Shown: positions 31,953 through 41,251, numbered from the stretch's first letter. The stretch is DNA of 64,000 bases from an uncultured bacterium (GCA_938083085.1 CALLKX010000052.1:62001-126000), one strand, 5' to 3'. Numbers and translations are program-made. Notes: generated from the sequence alone by a model not told the origin.

Positions 31953-33152
31953 TCAGAGGGTCAGGGTGATCTCCACGCCGTCCGTGAAGTTGGAGGTGGC
32001 GCTGCCCGCCACGGAGTCGCGATGCCAAGCCTGGAAGTTCCAGACCTCGCCGACCGCGCCCGCCACGAGCCCGGTGGGCTGTGGGATCTGAGTCAGATCG
32101 ACGGGCAGCGTGAAGCTGCCACCCGCCCCCGAGTTCAGGATCTGTCCAGGGCCGACGAAGCGCCCGATGGCGCCGCCCAGGCAGAGGTCACCCTGGGAGC
32201 CGCCAGGCATCGACACCAGAGCCTGGGCCTGACTCGTGAGGAAGAACCCAAAGGACGCCGCCGGCAGGCCCGAGGCCTGGAGCGAGAGCTGGTTCGCGAT
32301 CACCGATGGAGAGCCGAGGCCGATGATGGAGCCAGGCCCGCCCGTGGAGTTGACCGCTCCGGGCCCGCAGTAGCTGGTCCCCACCCCCGCGGCGGGGTCA
32401 CCCTTCGAGATCACAAGGTGGTCGAAGTAGAAGCGGTCGTCATTGTTGCCCCCCGAGGAGATACGGATCTCGTTGAAGAACATGTCGTGGATCATCTCGT
32501 CGAGGTCTGCGGTCCCCGTGGGGTACTCCACCGACGGGTCGACGTAGAGCCGCAGACGCTCCATCCCAGGCAGGAAGTCGAGGCGCGCCACCAGCCGTGC
32601 GGGGACCGCGTCGTCCGTGCCGGCGATGGTCACAGGGCCCGGTCCAGCCGGCCCCTCGTCATCAATTCCCCACTCGTTCGTATTCCACGGCGAGCCGATG
32701 AAGAGCTGCTCACCCGTGCCTTGCTCGATCAGCGCGAAGCCGCCGAAGTGCTCCGCCGGCTGACCCGAGAAGCTGCCCAGGCTGAAGGAGAACCAGACCG
32801 TCGTGTCGTCGATGCCGAACAGGCCGCCCGCCGCCACGTCGGGGTGGGGCAGCGTGTCGGGCTTGCGGTAGGCCTCTCCGAAGGGATTCACCTGGCCCGC
32901 GTACCCCCCGACGTTGTCGCTCAACGCAAACGGGGGCGTCGCTGCCCCGTCGAAGACGGAGAGGTCATCGTTCGTCGCGCCGCTCACCCACCAGGGGTTC
33001 TCCCAGCCCACACCGCCGACCTGCTGGAAGAACGGGCCCGGCGCCGGATACTCGAAGGTCTCCGAGGAGATGATGGTCACCTGCGAGCTCGCAGGCGACA
33101 GGAGCCCCACGGCGCTGAGGAGCGCGAGGCTGACGGGGAGGAGCTTGAACAT
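31953..33152 (-). CDS. Secreted beta-sandwich protein with planctomycete-type C-terminal domain
   Basis: A 399-residue exported protein with signal peptide MFKLLPVSLALLSAVGLLSPASS. Residues about 25-270 look like a concanavalin/LamG-type beta sandwich (FEYPAPGPFFQ, WFSFSLGSFSG, ARLDFLPGMERLRLYVDP, FYFDHLVISKG). After this comes SYCGPGAVNSTG, the start of a C-terminal domain of about 120 residues with Gly/Ser-rich strands ending in VWNFQAWHRD and GVEITLTL. I associate this YCGP...NSTG domain with secreted proteins of Planctomycetota. It probably binds carbohydrate or is cell-surface attached. It is downstream of the secreted GH13 gene (a gap of about 73 bp), which may share its function. Confidence 0.78.
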   Translation of the reverse strand: MFKLLPVSLALLSAVGLLSPASSQVTIISSETFEYPAPGPFFQQVGGVGWENPWWVSGATNDDLSVFDGAATPPFALSDNVGGYAGQVNPFGEAYRKPDTLPHPDVAAGGLFGIDDTTVWFSFSLGSFSGQPAEHFGGFALIEQGTGEQLFIGSPWNTNEWGIDDEGPAGPGPVTIAGTDDAVPARLVARLDFLPGMERLRLYVDPSVEYPTGTADLDEMIHDMFFNEIRISSGGNNDDRFYFDHLVISKGDPAAGVGTSYCGPGAVNSTGGPGSIIGLGSPSVIANQLSLQASGLPAASFGFFLTSQAQALVSMPGGSQGDLCLGGAIGRFVGPGQILNSGAGGSFTLPVDLTQIPQPTGLVAGAVGEVWNFQAWHRDSVAGSATSNFTDGVEITLTL

Positions 33153-33225
33153 GGGAAGGGAGGGAGAGAGGAGTCCCGGCCGGGCGGGCCGCCTGCGCGC
33201 GGGAGGCCCCGGCACGAGGGCCGCA

Positions 33226-35412
33226 TCACTGCGAGAAGACCAACGCCGTGTAGGGCCCGACCGAGAGGTTCAGGCTGTATGGCATTCCGTCGTAGGGAAT
33301 GGGCTCCGCCTGAACGCCGCCCGAGGGGTGGTTACCGAAGGCGGGGTCGTAGATCGCGGCGTCGCTGTTGAAGCGGAGGTGCCACCAGCCAGGCCTCGGG
33401 ACGCCCACGCGATAGCTCGGGTAGCTCGCCGCGCCGAAGTTCGCGAAGACGACCACATCGTCCCCTGCGCCGCCCGCGTCCCAGCGGTGATAGGCGATGG
33501 CCTTGGCCCCGTTGTTCACGTGGTGCACGTTGATGTGCTGGCCGCGCAGACCCTGGGTGAAGCCGCCGAGGTTGCGGCGCATGGAGATCAGGTCGCGGTA
33601 GAGGTCCCTGATCCCGCCGAAGGTCACCGCTCTCGACCAATCGATCGGATCCGTGTCGGTGAAGAACCCGTCCTCCAGGAGCTCCTGGCCCTGGAAGAGC
33701 ATGGGGATCCCTGGCGCCGTCATCACGATGGCCGCGCCGAGCGTGGAGCGCTTCTTCGAGTACCAGCTCGCGGCGTTCCCCGGCCAGATTTCCTCGGGGA
33801 CACGCGACCGCCCGTTGGCCACCTCGTCGTGAGACTCCGTGTACACGACCCGCTCGAAGGCGTCCGCGTTGTAGCGCGCATAGAGGACATCCCTCACAGA
33901 CCACATGTCACGGTCCGCGTCGTTGGGCGTGATGACCGCCGCGCGGATGGGGTGGACGAAGCCGGCGTCCCACTGGGAGTCGAAGCCCGCGCCGCCGGCG
34001 CCCGTGGGCTTGGTGACCCACTCGTTGAGCCGCATGTCCTCGGCGATGATCAGCTTCCAAGGCTGGACCGCGTCGATCTCGTTGTTGATCCACTGCATCA
34101 GCGACCAGCCGTCCGGCAGGTCGCCGCCCGGACCCTCGCGGATGTACGCAGTGGCGTCGAAGCGGAGCCCGTCCATGCGGAACTCCTCGAGCCACATCAG
34201 CGCGTTGTCACGGATGTACTGACGGACCTCGCCGCGCCCGTAGTCAGGGCGCGTGTTGCCCCAGGGCGTCTGGGCGTTGAAGTCGTCGTAGAAGTAGTTG
34301 CCCCCGCTCCGGCCCGGGAAGGACCCGTCGAACTGCCAGTGCGGGATGTCGTTGGGCCCGAGATGGTTGTAAAGCACGTCGAGCGTCACCCCGATGCCCC
34401 GGTCGTGGGCCGCCTGAACGAAGCGCTTCACGTCCTCCACGTCTCCGTAGGCGGTCTCGGGCGCGTAGGGGTGGGCGGGGTTGTAGCCCCAGGAGAACTC
34501 TCCGGGGAACTCGTTGATCGGCATGAGCGCGATCATGTTCACGCCCAGGCTCTGCAGGTGGTCAAGCCGCTGGAGCGCGGACCCGAACGACCCCGGCGCT
34601 CCGCCGGGCAGGTCGTTGAAGGTCCCGATGTGCATCTCGTAGTGCACGGTGTCGTTCCACTGGGGGGTGAAGAACTGCCCGGTCCACGCGAAGGCATCGG
34701 GGTCGACGATCACGCTGTCCCCGACGCTGTTAGTCACCTGCCGCGAGCGCGGATCGGCGCGCCAGTTGAGCTGCGCCCCCGTGTCGACCACGTACTTGTA
34801 GCGGTCCCCAGCGCCGAGCCCCCGCACGTCCAGCGACCAGTTCCCGTCTCCCTCTGCCGAGAGCGGCGCCGAGCTGGGGGACCAGGCGTTGAAGGGTCCA
34901 GCGACGCTGACCGCGTCGGCGTCCGGCGCCCAGACGCGGAAGGTCGCGCCCCCGGCGTAGGGCATCGCTCCCATGCCCGGTCTCGTCGAGGCCTTGGAAC
35001 CGCGCTCGATGTCGAGGTCGTAGACGCTGCCCGCGGGACGATAGACGCCGACGTACCAGATGCCAGACTCGAGCGGAGGGAACGAGCCGGCGTCCATGAC
35101 GATGACCTCGTTCGAGGTGCCGCTCGTCCGGGAGCGCGCGTCCCAGTCCGTCAGCGTCGGCGGTGCGCCCTTGCGGAGATAGAGGTCCGCGCCAGTGCCG
35201 AGCTGCTCGGTCAACGTAACGCGCAGCTCGGCGTGCCAGTTGGAGACGACGAACAGCTGCTGGACGAAGGAGGACGGCCCCGCCGGGGTCGCGACCCGCT
35301 GCCTCTGCGAAGGCACCGACACCTGTCCCTGGGCCGCCGCAGGGACGGCGAGCGGGAGCGCCGCCGCGAGGAGCGCTGCTGAGAGCGTCAGTGATATGGG
35401 GCTTGCGGTCAT
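33226..35412 (-). CDS. Secreted GH13 alpha-glucan branching-type enzyme
   Basis: A 728-residue extracytoplasmic GH13 protein. The signal peptide (SAALLAAALPLAVPAAAQG) is followed by a pre-peptidase/PPC-like beta domain (about 35-130), then a CBM48-type module (YAGGATFRVWAPDADAVSVAG, about 150-240). The GH13 barrel shows all four conserved regions: DVLYNHLG, GLRFDATAY with the nucleophile Asp, IIAEDM with the acid Glu, and YTESHDE. The domain order is that of glycogen branching enzymes and trehalohydrolases, but those are normally cytosolic. The exported form suggests action on external starch or glycogen. A beta-sandwich secreted protein follows on the same strand. Confidence 0.9.
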   Translation of the reverse strand: MTASPISLTLSAALLAAALPLAVPAAAQGQVSVPSQRQRVATPAGPSSFVQQLFVVSNWHAELRVTLTEQLGTGADLYLRKGAPPTLTDWDARSRTSGTSNEVIVMDAGSFPPLESGIWYVGVYRPAGSVYDLDIERGSKASTRPGMGAMPYAGGATFRVWAPDADAVSVAGPFNAWSPSSAPLSAEGDGNWSLDVRGLGAGDRYKYVVDTGAQLNWRADPRSRQVTNSVGDSVIVDPDAFAWTGQFFTPQWNDTVHYEMHIGTFNDLPGGAPGSFGSALQRLDHLQSLGVNMIALMPINEFPGEFSWGYNPAHPYAPETAYGDVEDVKRFVQAAHDRGIGVTLDVLYNHLGPNDIPHWQFDGSFPGRSGGNYFYDDFNAQTPWGNTRPDYGRGEVRQYIRDNALMWLEEFRMDGLRFDATAYIREGPGGDLPDGWSLMQWINNEIDAVQPWKLIIAEDMRLNEWVTKPTGAGGAGFDSQWDAGFVHPIRAAVITPNDADRDMWSVRDVLYARYNADAFERVVYTESHDEVANGRSRVPEEIWPGNAASWYSKKRSTLGAAIVMTAPGIPMLFQGQELLEDGFFTDTDPIDWSRAVTFGGIRDLYRDLISMRRNLGGFTQGLRGQHINVHHVNNGAKAIAYHRWDAGGAGDDVVVFANFGAASYPSYRVGVPRPGWWHLRFNSDAAIYDPAFGNHPSGGVQAEPIPYDGMPYSLNLSVGPYTALVFSQ

Positions 35413-35939
35413 CGGATCCGTCTGTTCGTGCGGCCCTCAAGAAGTCGGGGCTCTTCAGCCACCATTGTCTCCAACGCAGGTGAGCCCGCAACCGAGCCCC
35501 CACGCTCACTTCATCAGGACCAAGCCCTCGTGTCCTGAAACAGGTCTCAGGGACCCTGGTGGGGGTTCGGTGGCCCGAGACGACACGAGGCGCCCAGGGC
35601 GAATTCCGCCCCGGTGGCGCCGGCGGGCCAGATCGGACACCGACCGGGCGGCCCCTCGTCGAGCCAAGCGGGACCAGGAGGAGAGGAGATCTGGCGGTGC
35701 TCTTCTTCAGGCTCGGAGCGGTGGATGGACCCCCTCTCGAACGCGCCCGTGAGCAGGCCGAGTTCGCCAGCAGGCGGAGGACTCGGCCCCTGATTTGAGT
35801 CACAGGAAAGCGGCCCAAAGCGAGTCCGGAGAAGCGCGCAAAGGAACGCTGAATGCGCGCGCCGCCTTAGACATCTGCTGGACACAGCGGCGACCCAAAC
35901 TGACTTGCGAAGAGGTCTCCCCTGCGACATCTTCACCGC
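35413..35939. other. Divergent intergenic region, nothing recognised
   Basis: The region holds 527 bp between the secreted GH13 gene (minus) and the MscS gene (plus), so it should contain both promoters. Overlapping short ORFs on both strands here are Arg/Pro/Ser-rich and start or stop arbitrarily. I see no tRNA, RNA hairpin with T-run, or repeat that stands out. Confidence 0.4.
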
Positions 35940-37031
35940 ATGAACATCCAAGCTCGCACCTTGGCGTGGAAGACGCTAGCCGCCGTCTGCCTCGCCCTCA
36001 TCCTTCCCTTCGGCGCCACGGCTCAGGCAGCAACGCCGGCCCCTCTTCCGGTATCCAGCCTCGAGCAGTCTTCCGACACTAGCTCGGAAGACGCGGATTC
36101 GGCCAACGCCGGCTCGGAAGATGGCGCGCCCAAGGACCCAAAGGGTGATGTGGATCCTCCTATTGGGGACCAGATGGAGTCGCTCTTCAAGCGCCTCATG
36201 GACGAGCCCGGTGTCGTCCTGAAGGAGTGGGTCCTCGAGGATGGACCTCGTCTCATCGGCAACTTGCTCCTGTTCCTGCTGATTCTCTTCGTCTCGAAGA
36301 TCGTCGGGGGCTGGGTCGGGCGCATCACCCGCGGAGGCCTGGAGCGCTCGAAGCTCAACGCCAGCGAGCTCTTCAAGAACTTCGTTCAGAACACGGTCAC
36401 CAAGGTGATCTTCTTCGTCGGTCTGATCGTCGCCCTCCAGACCATCGGCGTCAACGTCGCCCCGCTGCTCGCCGGCGTCGGGGTCATGGGCTTCGTGGTC
36501 GGCTTCGCGCTTCAGGACACCCTGGGCAACTTCGCCGCCGGCGTGATGCTGCTGCTGTACCGCCCCTATGACATCGGCGACGTCGTGACGGTGACCGGCG
36601 AGACCGGCTCGGTCGAGGCGATGACCCTCGTCTCCACCACGCTGCTGACCCCCGACAACCAGCGCCTGACGATCCCCAACGGGTCGATCTGGGGCAGCAC
36701 GATTCGCAACATCACCGCCAACGACTCCCGCCGCATCGACCAGATGTTCGGGATCGCCTACGACGATGACATCGAGAAGGCCGAGGCCGTGATGCTCGAC
36801 GTCGTGAACAGCATGGAGCACGTCCAGAGCGACCCCGGGGCCCAGGTGATGCTCATGGAGCTCGCGGACTCCTCGGTCAACTTCAACGTGCGGGCCTGGG
36901 TCCCCACCAGCCAGTACTTCGGGACCGTGTGCGAGCTGCGCCGCCAGATGAAGATGCGCTTCGACAAGGAGGGGATCTCCTTCCCCTTCCCGCAGCAGGA
37001 CGTCCACATGCACCAGGTGGACCCCAGCTGA
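35940..37031 (+). CDS. Small-conductance mechanosensitive channel MscS
   Basis: A 363-residue MscS channel that releases solutes on hypo-osmotic shock. A signal peptide (WKTLAAVCLALILPFGATAQA) leads to an acidic linker (about 30-75). Three helices follow at about 103-127, 150-170 and 172-200; TM3 is VGVMGFVVGFALQDTLGNFAAGVMLL. The beta domain YDIGDVVTVTGETGSVEAM and a C-terminal domain ending in FPFPQQDVHMHQ complete it. The exported N-terminal extension is absent in E. coli MscS. It has a longer relative at 55682, and both share an ELADSSVN segment. A small membrane-protein gene follows 10 bp after its stop. Confidence 0.95.
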   Translation: MNIQARTLAWKTLAAVCLALILPFGATAQAATPAPLPVSSLEQSSDTSSEDADSANAGSEDGAPKDPKGDVDPPIGDQMESLFKRLMDEPGVVLKEWVLEDGPRLIGNLLLFLLILFVSKIVGGWVGRITRGGLERSKLNASELFKNFVQNTVTKVIFFVGLIVALQTIGVNVAPLLAGVGVMGFVVGFALQDTLGNFAAGVMLLLYRPYDIGDVVTVTGETGSVEAMTLVSTTLLTPDNQRLTIPNGSIWGSTIRNITANDSRRIDQMFGIAYDDDIEKAEAVMLDVVNSMEHVQSDPGAQVMLMELADSSVNFNVRAWVPTSQYFGTVCELRRQMKMRFDKEGISFPFPQQDVHMHQVDPS

Positions 37032-37041
37032 GCCTGGACCC

Positions 37042-37593
37042 GTGGCTCCTCGACGAGGTCAACCGCGCTCGGAGCGCGCCCAGGCGCTCCGGGACGCCAG
37101 GAGGGTCCAGCGCACCGGCGCGACCATCGCAGCCGCCGTGCTGGCGCTGGTCGCGGCGGCGCTGGGCCCGCTCCTCACCGTCTGGAGCATCGACGAGGTG
37201 AACCGCGAGTTCGGCGTGCTCGCGGTTCGCTCTCCTATGACCGGCTCGCTGCACCCGTTCCTCCTGACCTACGTCGCCGCGGGCGCCGCCGCCACCGGGG
37301 CCATCGGGCTCCTGACCCGCCAGCACTGGGGCTGGTGGGCCGCCGCCGGGGGCGCGCTCCTCGGCCTCGCGGACCTCGCTCGCCTGTACGTCGGGCTGTT
37401 CGGCTCGATCAACCAGGACCACCCCAGGGCGGCCGAGGTCACCGTAGAGCTGCTGGGCATCGTGGCCCTTCCCGGGGCGCTCTTCACCGCCGTCGCCGTG
37501 CTCCTCGCCCTCCGGCCCGTGCGCGTGGCGTGCCGCGTCTCGAGCGGCGGGAGGCGACCGAAGACCGAGGCAGAGGTCAGCGAAGAGGGCTAG
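37042..37593 (+). CDS. Small membrane protein, unknown
   Basis: A 183-residue protein starting with GTG and a basic N-terminus (RRGQPRSERAQALRDARR). It is followed by four probable membrane helices: AAAVLALVAAALGPLLTVW, FLLTYVAAGAAATGAIGLL, WGWWAAAGGALLGLADLARLYV and LLGIVALPGALFTAVAVLLAL. A polar tail ends it. No motif is recognised. It comes 10 bp after the MscS gene and 32 bp before imuA, so it may be cotranscribed with the channel. Any role in mechanosensation is speculation. Confidence 0.65.
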   Translation: MAPRRGQPRSERAQALRDARRVQRTGATIAAAVLALVAAALGPLLTVWSIDEVNREFGVLAVRSPMTGSLHPFLLTYVAAGAAATGAIGLLTRQHWGWWAAAGGALLGLADLARLYVGLFGSINQDHPRAAEVTVELLGIVALPGALFTAVAVLLALRPVRVACRVSSGGRRPKTEAEVSEEG

Positions 37594-37599
37594 GCGGGA

Positions 37600-37615
37600 A
37601 CCTAACAAATACCTA
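37600..37615 (+). promoter_or_regulatory. Direct repeat upstream of imuA
   Basis: ACCTAACAAAT is followed by ACCTACCAT: two ACCTA half-sites 11 bp apart, one helical turn, ending 11 bp before the imuA ATG. The position suits a regulatory site, and mutasome genes are usually damage-inducible. It matches no LexA box that I know, so the assignment is weak. Confidence 0.25.
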
Positions 37616-37625
37616 CCATCGGGCC

Positions 37626-38612
37626 ATGCGATCGCCCCAAGGCATCGAGGCGCTGCTCGAGCAGCTGCGAACGGGCCCCCTGGCCGGTACTCCGAACCCC
37701 GACCCCGAGGTCTTCGGACAGCCCTCCCGCGCGGTCTCCAGCGGCTGGCCCTCGATCGACCGCATCACAGGTTCCACCGGCGGCGCCGCCGGCCTCGTCC
37801 GGGGATGCGTCCATGAGTGGTTCGGCGTGGGCGGCGCAGGCTCCCCTCGCGCGGACCGCAGCACCCGGGATTGGAGCCCCCCGCTGCTCCTCCTCGCCCA
37901 CCTCGCCCGGCGGGCCGCCTGCGACGCGGTCTCCCGCGGAGCCCCCGCCTCGGTCATCTGGATCGGGCGCCGGGTCTGGCCTTATCCCGGCGCCATCGCG
38001 CGACGACCCGCCGTGATCGAGGGGCAGCAAGCGCCCGACGCCGAGCGCTCGGCCGGTGAGGTTGAGGTTCACCTGGAGCCCGGGAACGAGGCGGCGCCCG
38101 AAGGCACCTCTGATGATCCCTCTGAAGGATCCGGCGCCCAAGACCCTGCGAACGTGGGGCTGCTCGAGCGGTCCATCTTCGCCGCCCCGAAGGACGCGAG
38201 CCTGCGCCTCTGGACCATCGACACGGCCCTGCGCTGCCCCGGGATCACCGCCGTGGTCGCGGACGGCTCAGGCCTTGGGATGGCGGCCACCCGCCGGCTC
38301 CAGCTCGCGGCCACCTCGTCCGAGGCCCTCGTCCTGCTCGCGCGGCCTCCAGGCGAGGAGCGCGAGGTCTCGGCGGCCACCACCCGCTGGCGGGTCCGTC
38401 GACGGGAGAGCGCCCGCGAGGGTCCCGCCTGGAACGCGACGCTCCTGCGCGCCAAGGGAGCTCAGCAGCTCCACCGGAGCCGGATCGGCGCCTCCCAAGC
38501 CGCACAGGAGCGGAAGCGCGGCGCCGACGAACGGGCGCTCGCGCCTCTGGCGTCTCCGCCGCCGATATCCGCGCCGACATCCGCGCCGACGTCGAGACCG
38601 GCGGAACGATGA
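37626..38612 (+). CDS. imuA: ImuA-like translesion mutagenesis protein
   Basis: A 328-residue RecA-like protein of the ImuA group, which helps recruit error-prone polymerases. Family features by eye are SSGWPSIDRITG, GLVRGCVHEWFG, a VIWIGRRVWPYPGAI strand (the iPxxxPYPPAL-like region), and the later LWTIDTALRCPGITAVVADGSGL. A normal Walker A P-loop is missing, as in many ImuA proteins. An acidic/Gly insertion of about 55 residues (150-200) and a Pro/Ser-rich tail are unusual. It precedes imuB by 59 bp. The ATG at 37626 is preferred; the track ORF begins inside the upstream gene. Confidence 0.82.
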   Translation: MRSPQGIEALLEQLRTGPLAGTPNPDPEVFGQPSRAVSSGWPSIDRITGSTGGAAGLVRGCVHEWFGVGGAGSPRADRSTRDWSPPLLLLAHLARRAACDAVSRGAPASVIWIGRRVWPYPGAIARRPAVIEGQQAPDAERSAGEVEVHLEPGNEAAPEGTSDDPSEGSGAQDPANVGLLERSIFAAPKDASLRLWTIDTALRCPGITAVVADGSGLGMAATRRLQLAATSSEALVLLARPPGEEREVSAATTRWRVRRRESAREGPAWNATLLRAKGAQQLHRSRIGASQAAQERKRGADERALAPLASPPPISAPTSAPTSRPAER

Positions 38613-38671
38613 AACGAATGAGGGAGGACTGCCCATGAGGAGGGACTGACACCTGAAGACTGAGCAAAACC

Positions 38672-40258
38672 ATGAGGCGCGTACTCGCCATCCATCTGCG
38701 TTCCCTGTCCATCGATCTCGCCCAGCGCCGCCGACGCCGCGCAGCCCGGCGTCCAGGGGCACCCAAGACCTCCTGCATCCTCCTCGCTCGATCGAGTCAG
38801 GGCCGATCCCTCGTGGCCGCCCGCTGCAACGAGGCGGCCCGGCGTGGTGTGCGCGTCGGACTCTCCCTCGCCGAGGCCCAGGCGTTGATCGACCCCCAGG
38901 TCCGTGCACGCCACGGAGACCCCTGGGTCGAGGAACTGTCGGAGGAGCGTGACCTGCGCGCGCTCCACGCCCTCGGGCAGTGGCTCATGGCGCGCTTCTC
39001 GCCCCTCGTCGCCCTCGAACCCCCTGACGGTTTGTTCGTCGACGTCGCCGGTACGGAACGGCTCTTCGGCGACGAGGAGGACCTGTGCCGCGCCGTGCTG
39101 CGTGCCATGCACCGGCTGGAGATCGGCTCACGCCTGGCCGTAGCCGACACCGTCGGCGCGGCGTCTGCCATCGCGAGGTTCGGCCGAACGCCCCGCCAGC
39201 TCGTCCCCGGCGGCGACGAGGCCCTCGCCTTGGGACCGCTGCCCGTCGCCGCGCTCCGGCTCCCCGAGGCCACCTGCGATGCCCTCGCCGAGCTCGGCGT
39301 GGAGTCCGTCCAGGAGCTCCTGCGCCTCGACCGTGACCGCGTGGCAGCGCGCTTCGGAGGTGACGTCGCCATGCGCCTCGACCAGGCGCTCGGGCGCGCG
39401 TTCGAGTCGGTCACGCCGCTGGCCTTCGAGAGCCCTCCCCAGGCCGAGCGCGTGTTCGAGGGCCCGGTCCAGCAGGCCGAGGCCATCGCCCAGGCCGCCG
39501 AGGAGCTCGTGCTGGAGCTCTCCCGCGAACTCGACCGCGCGCGCCAGGGCGTGCTGGAGGCGACCCTCGTGCTCGAGCCGTCGGATCTACCGCCTCGGCG
39601 GCTGCCCCTCTCGCTCTCCCGCCCCAGCGCGGACCCCCGGCACCTGTGGACCATGCTCAGACCCAGCGTCGAGTCCGTACACCTGGGCTTTGGCATCGAA
39701 CGGATTCGCTTCGTCGCCATCCGGACCGGACGCCTCCCGGCCCAGCAGGTTGGGGCCTGGGAGCCGCCGGAGCCGACCAGCTCCCCCACCTCGGAGCCCC
39801 TCGACCGGCACGTGGGTGAGCTGGTAGACATCCTCGCCGCTCGCCTCGGCCCCGAGAAGGTCCTCGCTGCCCGCGCCGAGCCCTCGCACCTCCCGGAGCG
39901 TTCCTACTCGTGGGTCCGCCCCCATGAGCACCGAGCGAGGGGAGCCAGCAAGCCACGCCACATGCCGCGCCCCTCCCTGCTCTTCTCTCCGCCGGAGCCC
40001 GCGACCTTCGAGAACCCCGGCGACCCAGAGGGGCTGCCCGGCCGCCTGCGCTGGCGCGGGATCGCCTACCGCATTCGCCGGACGCGGGGACCCGAACGGC
40101 TCGCGCGGCCCTGGTGGGACGACAGCCCCGCGTGGCCCGACGGATCGCCCCACACCGTGCGTGACTACTACCGACTGGAGACCAGCTGCGGGCGCTCGCT
40201 GTGGGCCTTCCGAGAGCCCAAGCACGGGCGCGCCTTCATCCAGGGGGAGTGGACTTGA
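38672..40258 (+). CDS. imuB: ImuB Y-family polymerase-like protein (inactive)
   Basis: A 528-residue DinB/UmuC-related protein. The palm segment GLFVDVAGTERLFGDEEDLCRAVL corresponds to the ImuB motif in which catalytic acidic residues are not conserved. Fingers (SLVAARCNEAARRGVRVGLSLAEAQAL) and little-finger regions follow (FESPPQAERVFEGPVQQAEAI). The extended C-terminus, including RVRRTRGPERLARPWWDD-like DUF6504-type sequence near the end (GPERLARPWW), is typical of ImuB. ImuB bridges ImuA, the beta clamp and DnaE2 in SOS mutagenesis. No dnaE2 follows here: the next gene is a minus-strand lipoprotein. Confidence 0.9.
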   Translation: MRRVLAIHLRSLSIDLAQRRRRRAARRPGAPKTSCILLARSSQGRSLVAARCNEAARRGVRVGLSLAEAQALIDPQVRARHGDPWVEELSEERDLRALHALGQWLMARFSPLVALEPPDGLFVDVAGTERLFGDEEDLCRAVLRAMHRLEIGSRLAVADTVGAASAIARFGRTPRQLVPGGDEALALGPLPVAALRLPEATCDALAELGVESVQELLRLDRDRVAARFGGDVAMRLDQALGRAFESVTPLAFESPPQAERVFEGPVQQAEAIAQAAEELVLELSRELDRARQGVLEATLVLEPSDLPPRRLPLSLSRPSADPRHLWTMLRPSVESVHLGFGIERIRFVAIRTGRLPAQQVGAWEPPEPTSSPTSEPLDRHVGELVDILAARLGPEKVLAARAEPSHLPERSYSWVRPHEHRARGASKPRHMPRPSLLFSPPEPATFENPGDPEGLPGRLRWRGIAYRIRRTRGPERLARPWWDDSPAWPDGSPHTVRDYYRLETSCGRSLWAFREPKHGRAFIQGEWT

Positions 40259-40348
40259 CGCCCCCCCAGGCCGCCGATGGAACCTGGAGCGAGCGCCGCC
40301 CAGCGCGGGCCGCCAGCAGCGGAGCGCCGAACGCCCGACCGCGGACCG

Positions 40349-41251
40349 CTAGGGTCGGGGCGAGCGCAGGACGTCCGGTGAGCGAACCTCGACCTCGATC
40401 GACCCGTTGCCTGTCCGCACGACGGAGCGCGCCCCGCCGGCGCCCACGGCGAGGATCGAGGCCTTGCCCTTCTGGCGCAGCCCGTCCTGATCGCGGAACC
40501 GCACCTGCCCGTTACTGGTGGACGCCTCGATGACCCCTGACCATCCGTCGGCGACGCTCAGGTCGATCTCCCCGTTGCTCGAGCGCAGACGGACCGACTC
40601 CCTCGCGTCCTCCGCGAGGGAGACCGTGATGTCGCCGTTCGAGGTCTCAAGCTCAAGGGGGCCGTTGAACCCCGAGACGCGGATGGACCCGTTCGCTGTG
40701 GTTCCACGGATGTCTCCCGAGCCTCCCTCGACAGAGATGGCGCCGTTGCGCGTGGACAGCTGGACTTCTCCCACGCAGTCGAAGAGCTTGATCGCGCCGT
40801 TGGAGGACCCTGCTCGCACGCCCCCGCGAGCCCCCGAGGCGACCAGCGATCCGTTGCGCGTCTCCAACCGCACGCCCCCCAGGTCGGGCACCGTGACCTT
40901 CAGACTGATGCGCTCCGAGGAGCGCCGGCCGCCCTCGAAGGTCGGGGTGATGGTGACCCCGTCCGCCCCACGCTGAATCGAGGCCCCAAGCTGCTCGAAG
41001 CGCGCCCGCGCCCGCTCCTCATCTCGACCCGTGAGCTTCACCAGACCGCGGACCTCGATCCCCTCCAGGGCGGGGTCCTCCCCGACCTCGATGGACCCCA
41101 CCTCGCAGACCACATCGAGCGCCACCGGGCCATCCAAACCGAGCTCCTGCGTCAGCGTGAAGGACTCCTCCAACTCGAAGCTCGAGCAGGAGGCCAGGAG
41201 GACAAGCGAGGCGGCGAGGCAGCTGAGAAGAGCGAGGCGCATTGAATTCAT
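40349..41251 (-). CDS. DUF4097-type lipoprotein
   Basis: A 300-residue lipoprotein: signal sequence LALLSCLAASLVLLASC with a clear lipobox, followed by an exported right-handed beta-helix-like array. The repeat core has short strands such as LETRNGSLVASG, AGSSNGAIKLFDCVG, LSTRNGAISVEGG, GTTANGSIRVSG, LETSNGDITVSL and LRSSNGEIDLSV, a ladder of SNG/RNG turns typical of DUF4097 adhesin-like proteins. Function unknown; in other bacteria such proteins sit with anti-sigma or PspC systems. The 630-aa track ORF reads through the upstream opposite-strand genes; the ATG at 41251 (MNSMRLAL) is the natural start. Confidence 0.85.
   Translation of the reverse strand: MNSMRLALLSCLAASLVLLASCSSFELEESFTLTQELGLDGPVALDVVCEVGSIEVGEDPALEGIEVRGLVKLTGRDEERARARFEQLGASIQRGADGVTITPTFEGGRRSSERISLKVTVPDLGGVRLETRNGSLVASGARGGVRAGSSNGAIKLFDCVGEVQLSTRNGAISVEGGSGDIRGTTANGSIRVSGFNGPLELETSNGDITVSLAEDARESVRLRSSNGEIDLSVADGWSGVIEASTSNGQVRFRDQDGLRQKGKASILAVGAGGARSVVRTGNGSIEVEVRSPDVLRSPRP

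Noticed and set aside
31476-35382. Two long plus-strand ORFs (631 and 822 aa) opposite TrmB, the secreted beta-sandwich gene and the GH13 gene
   Set aside because: Mirror frames of well-supported minus-strand genes with low-complexity composition.
35547-35951. 134-aa minus-strand ORF in the GH13/MscS gap
   Set aside because: It runs over the MscS start on the other strand and has no recognisable features.
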